Assembly: GCA_000783305.1 (NCBI GenBank)
Contig: JROE01000010.1
Location: forward strand, 153,914-217,913
Source of the DNA: Sphingobacteriaceae bacterium DW12
GTDB taxonomy: Bacteria > Bacteroidota > Bacteroidia > Sphingobacteriales > Sphingobacteriaceae
Direction: 5' to 3'
DNA length: 64,000 nt
The position numbers and the translations under genes are program-made. This document shows positions 59,376 through 64,000 of the stretch, in pieces; the first letter of the stretch is position 1, and each line of letters opens with the position of its first letter. Under the pieces are notes generated by a model. The model did no database searches. It had not been told where the DNA came from and saw only the letters and a list, made by a program, of their open reading frames with translations.

Positions 59376-60290
59376 ATGTTTTTAAATAGGCGTTTAGTGG
59401 CAGTCGTTGCCGGGTTATTGCTCATTATATTTGTAAGTGGCTGTAAGAGTAAGTATGAGAAGTTGCGGGCAAGCAATAATCTACCTTTAAAGTATCAAGA
59501 GGCGGTTAAATATTACGAGAAGAAAAAGTACACAAAAGCACTGGCCCTATTTGATGATTTGATGCAGCGCTATAGAGGACAGGCTGAGGCAGAGGATTTG
59601 TATTATTATACGGCCTACACTAACTACCGCCTAAAAGACTACACATCTGCTCGTTACCATTTTAAACAATTTGCACAAACTTTTCCAAATAGTGCAAAAG
59701 CAGAAGAATGCCGTTTCATGTCTGCCTACTGTTTCTATCTTGATTCCCCTCGTTACAGCTTGGACCAAGAGAACACAAGAAAAGCTATAGATGAGTTGCA
59801 ATTATTTGTCAACCTATATCCAGAGTCGGAAAAAGCTAAAGAAGCCTCTGATTTGATTCAAACCCTCAGAGATAAATTAGAGCGAAAAGCATTTTCGAAT
59901 GCCAGACTCTACTATGATATGGGATTAAACGATGACTATAAAGCGGCCGTAATTGCTTTAGAAAATGTCTTGAAAGATTACCCAGATACAAAGTATGCGG
60001 AGGAGATTAATTATCTTATCATCAAATCACAGTATAAATACGCAGAAAAAAGCCACCCTCGTAGACAAGAAGAACGCTACAGCAAAGTCATCGACTACTA
60101 TCAAGAATTTATCGAAGACTATCCAGAGAGTAAGCACCTGAAAGAGGTAGAAGGAATCAGAAAAGATTCGGAGGTGAGTATGGCACAATCCATTAAGAAA
60201 TGGAATGAAATTAAAAAATCTATTGAAGAGCAAGAAAGAGAGTTGGGCATCAACCAACAAGGTGAGAATACAGCTGAAGAGCAAAAATAA
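59376..60290 (+). CDS. bamD: Outer membrane protein assembly factor BamD
   Basis: From the ATG at 59376 the protein has 304 residues; the frame extends to 59298 but that part overlaps promoter boxes. A lipobox FVSGC lies near residue 23, followed by TPRs: NLPLKYQEAVKYYEKKKYTKALALFDDLMQRYRGQ and YTSARYHFKQFAQTFPNS, the YfiO/BamD pattern. BamD is the essential lipoprotein partner of BamA in folding outer-membrane barrels. It is followed by rpoZ and coaBC in one direction, the arrangement known in this phylum. Confidence 0.92.
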   Translation: MFLNRRLVAVVAGLLLIIFVSGCKSKYEKLRASNNLPLKYQEAVKYYEKKKYTKALALFDDLMQRYRGQAEAEDLYYYTAYTNYRLKDYTSARYHFKQFAQTFPNSAKAEECRFMSAYCFYLDSPRYSLDQENTRKAIDELQLFVNLYPESEKAKEASDLIQTLRDKLERKAFSNARLYYDMGLNDDYKAAVIALENVLKDYPDTKYAEEINYLIIKSQYKYAEKSHPRRQEERYSKVIDYYQEFIEDYPESKHLKEVEGIRKDSEVSMAQSIKKWNEIKKSIEEQERELGINQQGENTAEEQK

Positions 60291-60316
60291 TTAAGAAACT
60301 AGTAAATACCATCAAT

Positions 60317-60646
60317 ATGAGTCAAACAAACAACAACAGTCTTCCTAACAGTACTGTAACACGTGATTTGAGACAATTAGATAAAGGCACAGACAACCTA
60401 TATGAATCTATTGTAGTAATATCCAAAAGAGCCAATCAAATTTCCGTTGATATTAAGGAAGAATTGAACAGTAAACTGGCCGAATTTGCTAGTAGCAACG
60501 ATAACCTTGAGGAAGTTTTCGAAAATCGCGAACAAATCGAAATTTCAAAACATTACGAGCGCATGCCTAAGCCTAGCTTAGTGGCTATTGATGAGTTCCT
60601 ACATGATAAGGTTTATTACAGAAACCCATCTAAAGAACAAGATTAA
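60317..60646 (+). CDS. rpoZ: RNA polymerase omega subunit, Bacteroidota/Rpb6 type
   Basis: 109 residues: DLRQLDKGTDNLYESIVVISKRANQI matches the Rpb6/omega fold helix with the conserved SKRANQI, and KHYERMPKPSLVAIDEFLHDKVYYR is typical of the Bacteroidota form. Omega helps assemble beta-prime and affects transcription response to ppGpp in other phyla. It lies between bamD and coaBC, and the rpoZ-coaBC adjacency is conserved widely. Confidence 0.93.
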   Translation: MSQTNNNSLPNSTVTRDLRQLDKGTDNLYESIVVISKRANQISVDIKEELNSKLAEFASSNDNLEEVFENREQIEISKHYERMPKPSLVAIDEFLHDKVYYRNPSKEQD

Positions 60647-60655
60647 TAATACAAA

Positions 60656-61861
60656 ATGTCTTTGATAGGCAAAAATATTGTAATTGGTGTATGCGGCAGT
60701 ATTGCCGCATACAAAATTGCGACACTTGTCCGCCTTCTTACTAAAGAAGGAGCCAAAGTCAAGGTCCTAATGACCCATGAGGCTACTCACTTCATCACTC
60801 CTCTTACCTTATCTACACTCTCTAATAATCCAGTGCTCGTTGATTATTTCGACGAAAAAACAGGAGAATGGAACAACCATGTCCATATTGGACTCGAAGC
60901 AGATATTCTACTATTTGCCCCGCTTACCGCGAACACACTTGGAAAATTAGCAAATGGTCTTTGCGACAATTTACTAACAGCCGTATATCTTTCAGCCAAA
61001 TGTCCGGTATTCTACGCTCCTGCTATGGATTTGGACATGTGGAAGCACCCAAGTACTATTCGTAATATTAGCTCATTAAACTCATATGGGAATATAATGA
61101 TTCCACCAGGTGAAGGAGAGCTTGCCAGCGGATTAATTGGTGAGGGACGATTAGCCGAACCCGCTGAGATTCTTTCTCATTTATCTTCTTTTTTCGAAAA
61201 TGGAGAAGCCTTAAAAGGAAAAACAGCGTTAGTCACCGCAGGTCCAACACATGAAGCAATTGACCCAGTCAGATTCATAGGTAATCACTCCAGCGGAAAA
61301 ATGGGCTATGCAATAGCTCAAAGGTTAAAAGAACTTGGTGCAACTGTTACCCTGATTTCAGGGCCAACCGCTTTAGAACAACCTCAAGGGGTAGATAGAA
61401 TTGCTATCACATCTGCTCAAGAAATGTTTGAAAAGACGGAAGCTTATTTTGAACAATCCGATATTATAGTCATGAGTGCAGCGGTTGCGGATTATACCCC
61501 TCAAACAGTTGCAGACCAAAAAATTAAAAAAAAGGAAGACACCTTCTCCATCGATATGAAAAAGACTATCGATATATTGGCAACTCTTGGAAAACGGAAG
61601 AGGGATAATCAAGTCCTTATTGGCTTTGCTTTAGAGACAAATAATGAACTAGAGAACGCAAAGGCGAAGCTCGTTAAGAAAAATCTAGACTTCATCGTCT
61701 TAAACTCTATGCAAGATATCGGTGCTGGCTTTGCTAAAGACACCAACAAAATTACCATTATTACTCAAAATGGCAAAGAGCAGGTCTTTGCATTGAAGTC
61801 AAAAATGGAAGTCGCAAAAGACATTTGTCAGATTATTGTGAAGCACCTAGCTAAAAGCTAA
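60656..61861 (+). CDS. coaBC: Bifunctional phosphopantothenoylcysteine decarboxylase / synthase
   Basis: 401 residues. The CoaC flavoprotein half (1-about 185) has GVCGSIAAYKIATLVRLL, TANTLGKLANGLCDNLLT and PAMDLDMWKHPS. The CoaB half has TAGPTHEAIDPVRFIGNHSSGKMGYAIA and AVADYTPQTVADQKIKK. The enzyme makes 4'-phosphopantetheine for coenzyme A. It is 9 bases after rpoZ and ends 3 bases from the convergent methyltransferase stop. Confidence 0.96.
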   Translation: MSLIGKNIVIGVCGSIAAYKIATLVRLLTKEGAKVKVLMTHEATHFITPLTLSTLSNNPVLVDYFDEKTGEWNNHVHIGLEADILLFAPLTANTLGKLANGLCDNLLTAVYLSAKCPVFYAPAMDLDMWKHPSTIRNISSLNSYGNIMIPPGEGELASGLIGEGRLAEPAEILSHLSSFFENGEALKGKTALVTAGPTHEAIDPVRFIGNHSSGKMGYAIAQRLKELGATVTLISGPTALEQPQGVDRIAITSAQEMFEKTEAYFEQSDIIVMSAAVADYTPQTVADQKIKKKEDTFSIDMKKTIDILATLGKRKRDNQVLIGFALETNNELENAKAKLVKKNLDFIVLNSMQDIGAGFAKDTNKITIITQNGKEQVFALKSKMEVAKDICQIIVKHLAKS

Positions 61862-61864
61862 AGC

Positions 61865-63226
61865 TTACAAATGAACAATTCTACTTTCTTTAGGGTAGTA
61901 ATTGTTAATTCTATTCGTCAACACCTTCACCCACCCCAAATCAACGCCGTCATAGTAAACCAATGCCCATCCATTTGGCATTTCGTGCTGTGGAGATATA
62001 TTTTCCTTTCGCAAATAATCTTGTGCTTCCTCAAGCGAGACAACTAGTTTTGGAATCTCTTTCTTAATGTGATTGCTCAGAGCCAATCCATGACTCGGAA
62101 TTAAATCCTTCCCCGACATTTTACCTATATCCGTTCCGACTAACTTTAGATAAAGAACATTTTGAAGTATTTTCAAATCCAGTTCGTATCGTTTTGGAAA
62201 AATATGTATGTGCTCATGGTGTAAGAAAGCCGTATGATCATCTGGAGTTTCTATCCAACTTGTTAAGAGGTCTTTCGGCACCTCCGACTTTTCCGCTTTT
62301 ATTTTTCTCCTACTAAATGTCTCCTGAGCCGTGATTTTTTCAAAAACTGTAATGAAGAATCCCTCCCCCCTTACTTTATGTGGATAGAAACGATAACCAT
62401 AAGCAGCCTTTTCCTTTGATCTCGTCTCTTCTATACCCCAATCCGAATTCACAGCTATACGCTTAGATTGAAGTCCGTAGTTTCCAATCAACCAATCCGC
62501 AATATCCTCATTTTCCTCTTCCGAGTATGAGCAAGTCGAATACAAAAGTATTCCACCACTCCGCAGCGAATCAATTGAGTTCGCAAGAATGCGCTGTTGT
62601 CTTTCCTTACAAAGTTTGACATTTGCCTCAGACCATTCGTCTATAGCAGCACTATCCTTTCTAAACATACCAGAGCCCGAACAGGGAGCATCGACCAACA
62701 TCATATCAAAATATCCAGGTAACCTGCTAAAGGCACTAGGATCATTGTTAGTCACTACAATATTAGAGTTACCCCATCGAATGACATTTTCCATTAGGAT
62801 ATTTACTCTAGACTTAATAATTTCATTTGCTACTATTAGGCTTTCGTCATGAAGGAAACTATTTAACAATGTAGTCTTTCCTCCCGGCGCGGCACAAAGG
62901 TCCAATACCCGATTAGGTTCCTTATCCAAACCCAACTTCTCGATAATGTGCGCGACGAACATCGAAGAAGCATCCTGAGAATAATAACTTCCTGCATGGT
63001 AAAGTGGATCCAACGTAAAAGAAGGTCGATTACCTAAATAAAAACCTCTTGCACACCAAGGAACCTTCTCCGCTCCTAAAAATGGGACATTAGTAATCTT
63101 CTTATCATTAATACGTACGGCACTCTGCCGCTCGCCTCTCTCATGAATTTCTATAAAAGCCTCCTTGTCAAATGTCGGATTTACACCTAGCTTCTTAATT
63201 AGCGAATTTGGCAGGATATTACTCAT
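61865..63226 (-). CDS. RsmF/NOP2-like RNA (cytosine-5) methyltransferase
   Basis: 453 residues with a Rossmann methyltransferase domain: SAM motif I VLDLCAAPGGKTTLLNSF, DAPCSGSGMFRKD (catalytic Cys in PC motif) and STCSYSEEENEDIADW (TC motif, second Cys). The C-terminal half has the RsmF-type extension with a PUA-like end (NISPQHEMPNGWALVYYDGVDLGW). The likely target is 16S rRNA, but another RNA cannot be excluded. Convergent with coaBC. Confidence 0.93.
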   Translation of the reverse strand: MSNILPNSLIKKLGVNPTFDKEAFIEIHERGERQSAVRINDKKITNVPFLGAEKVPWCARGFYLGNRPSFTLDPLYHAGSYYSQDASSMFVAHIIEKLGLDKEPNRVLDLCAAPGGKTTLLNSFLHDESLIVANEIIKSRVNILMENVIRWGNSNIVVTNNDPSAFSRLPGYFDMMLVDAPCSGSGMFRKDSAAIDEWSEANVKLCKERQQRILANSIDSLRSGGILLYSTCSYSEEENEDIADWLIGNYGLQSKRIAVNSDWGIEETRSKEKAAYGYRFYPHKVRGEGFFITVFEKITAQETFSRRKIKAEKSEVPKDLLTSWIETPDDHTAFLHHEHIHIFPKRYELDLKILQNVLYLKLVGTDIGKMSGKDLIPSHGLALSNHIKKEIPKLVVSLEEAQDYLRKENISPQHEMPNGWALVYYDGVDLGWVKVLTNRINNYYPKESRIVHL

Positions 63227-63352
63227 CGTGTAGTGATATGTTTATGCTTGTAAAGTTAATAATTATCAAAAAAAATCGAAGTTATTTATTGATAACAACC
63301 TTATACAATTAAGATTTATTCCTTCAATATACCATAGAGCACATAATCTAAC

Positions 63353-63383
63353 TTGCAAAAAGATTTAACTTTGTCTAAGTTTG
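63353..63383 (+). promoter_or_regulatory. Promoter of the SRPBCC gene
   Basis: TTG at 63353-63355, 20 bases, then TAAGTTTG at 63376-63383. A second overlapping box, TAACTTTG, is at 63366-63373. The ATG at 63400 gives a very short leader. Confidence 0.55.
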
Positions 63384-63399
63384 TACCTTACATAGTAAC

Positions 63400-63780
63400 A
63401 TGAAAGATTTAAAAAAATACTTTATCATACCCGCTCCACCACAGGATGTCTATCTGGCGCTCACCACTGAAACCACGGTTCGTCTTTGGACAGGTGACGA
63501 GGTCGAAATGGAAGCTATTGAGGGAGGCGAATTCTCCATGTGGGATGGTGCTATTGTTGGAAAATTTGTGACGCTAGAACCTTCCAAGAAAATCGTACAG
63601 CACTGGTATTTTGGAGAACAGGAAGATTCCATCGTAACAATCAAACTCCATGAGCATAAAAAGGGCACCTCCCTCGAGGTTGTCCAAACCAATATACCTG
63701 AAGAAGCATACCAAGAAATCTCTGAGGGCTGGGAAGATCCGTATATCTCTTCCTTAATCGAGTTTTATACAGAAGACTAG
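63400..63780 (+). CDS. SRPBCC (START-like/AHSA1) domain protein
   Basis: 126 residues with no signal peptide. FIIPAPPQDVYLALTTETTVRLWTG, KFVTLEPSKKIVQHWYFGE and the terminal helix EISEGWEDPYISSLIEFY form the Bet v 1/AHSA1-like fold. Family members bind small hydrophobic ligands or act as co-chaperones; no specific role can be assigned. It is monocistronic, with its own promoter and terminator. Confidence 0.88.
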   Translation: MKDLKKYFIIPAPPQDVYLALTTETTVRLWTGDEVEMEAIEGGEFSMWDGAIVGKFVTLEPSKKIVQHWYFGEQEDSIVTIKLHEHKKGTSLEVVQTNIPEEAYQEISEGWEDPYISSLIEFYTED

Positions 63781-63802
63781 ATCCAAATGGTATAACCTTA
63801 TA

Positions 63803-63836
63803 ACAAGGCCAGTAGATATACTTCTACTGGCCTTGT
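63803..63836 (+). terminator. Hairpin after the SRPBCC gene
   Basis: A perfect 14-bp stem (ACAAGGCCAGTAGA / TCTACTGGCCTTGT) with a 6-base loop, 22 bases after the stop. The T run is poor (CTCTTCG), so it may be weak, or bounded by the GC-rich element that follows. Confidence 0.6.
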
Positions 63837-63839
63837 CTC

Positions 63840-64000
63840 TTCGTATGGTGTCGACCTACTGTCCTATCTGCCATCCGCTGCAAATACGTGTCGGGTATCC
63901 CCTGGGATATGATGGGAATGGGCAGCTGTGTGCCCCGGACGGGAGGCCCGGATGGACCAAGTGTCCCGGGAGGGGGAAACAAAAAAAGCCCCTCCGGTTT
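63840..64000. ncRNA. GC-rich structured element at window edge (candidate RNA)
   Basis: About 140 bases clearly richer in G+C than all surrounding spacers, with no long frame. It contains possible stems (CGTAT/ATACG, CTGCC/GGCAG, CCCGG/CCGGG). It ends with AAAAAAAGCCCCTCCGGTTT, which looks like the left half of a terminator cut by the window edge, and is preceded by GGGAGGGGG that could also pair with GCCCCTCC. I recognise no known RNA family in it. It lies between two terminators, on either strand. Confidence 0.3.

Noticed and set aside
1..64000. Prophage, insertion sequence, CRISPR array or tRNA/rRNA genes
   Set aside because: No transposase, integrase, phage structural gene, regular spacer-repeat array or tRNA cloverleaf was noticed in either strand by eye.

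Overview
The window looks like a chromosomal segment of a Bacteroidota member, most likely Sphingobacteriaceae (Sphingobacterium/Pedobacter-like). The evidence is a truncated NuoG inside an otherwise canonical nuo operon, an ExbB-ExbD-ExbD-TonB cluster, a Bacteroidota-type omega subunit, GldD, an 'outer membrane beta-barrel' TonB-dependent receptor, TAnnTTTG-type -7 promoter boxes and AT-rich spacers. No rRNA, tRNA, CRISPR array, integrase or transposase was seen, and almost every gene belongs to a recognisable core family.

Layout. 1-7764 (minus): nuoA-B-C-D-E-F-G-H-I-J, with nuoJ cut by the window edge. 7975-14038 (minus): energy-transduction cluster exbB-exbD-exbD-tonB, a small membrane protein, a PstS-like binding lipoprotein and a periplasmic TPR protein. 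14480-15718 (minus): SUI1/YciH factor and a lipid kinase. 16192-17954 (plus): metK behind a structured leader, then a Dabb protein. 17946-24176 (minus): six overlapping genes, SpoIIM-like / membrane protein / DUF4129-like / DUF4350-like / MoxR / DUF58, divergent from an RDD gene. 25092-27664 (minus): fabD and an M16 peptidase, separated by an unusual repeat-rich spacer. 27812-31362 (minus): a CBM9-like protein and a TonB-dependent receptor. Then rnhB (plus), a YfhO-type giant membrane protein (minus), the K+ uptake pair trkA/trkH with an AsmA-like protein (minus), a lipoprotein plus an 801-aa repeat protein (plus), rsgA (minus), and polA with a YwqK-like gene (plus). 48094-51630 (plus): psd, an orphan PhoR-like histidine kinase, a DUF47/PhoU-like protein and a Pit phosphate transporter, with a candidate Pho box. 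51879-58117 (plus): OmpA, TPR protein, aroE, gldD, MBL hydrolase, LolC/E-like permease. 58127-59130 (minus): CarboxypepD_reg-like protein and NifU. 59376-61861 (plus): bamD-rpoZ-coaBC. Then an RsmF-like methyltransferase (minus), an SRPBCC protein (plus), and a GC-rich structured tail running off the window.

The most unusual signals are non-coding. fabD and trkA each carry two copies of a leader unit containing GAGCTCTCATCAACAA, which reads as the peptide RALINK. About 22-bp phased repeats lie between the M16 peptidase gene and fabD. The metK leader has mutually exclusive hairpins, each followed by T runs. A 7-4-7 Pho-box-like repeat sits on the DUF47-pit promoter. A GC-rich element lies between two terminators at the right edge. 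All structures and promoters were read by eye; no search or folding program was run.
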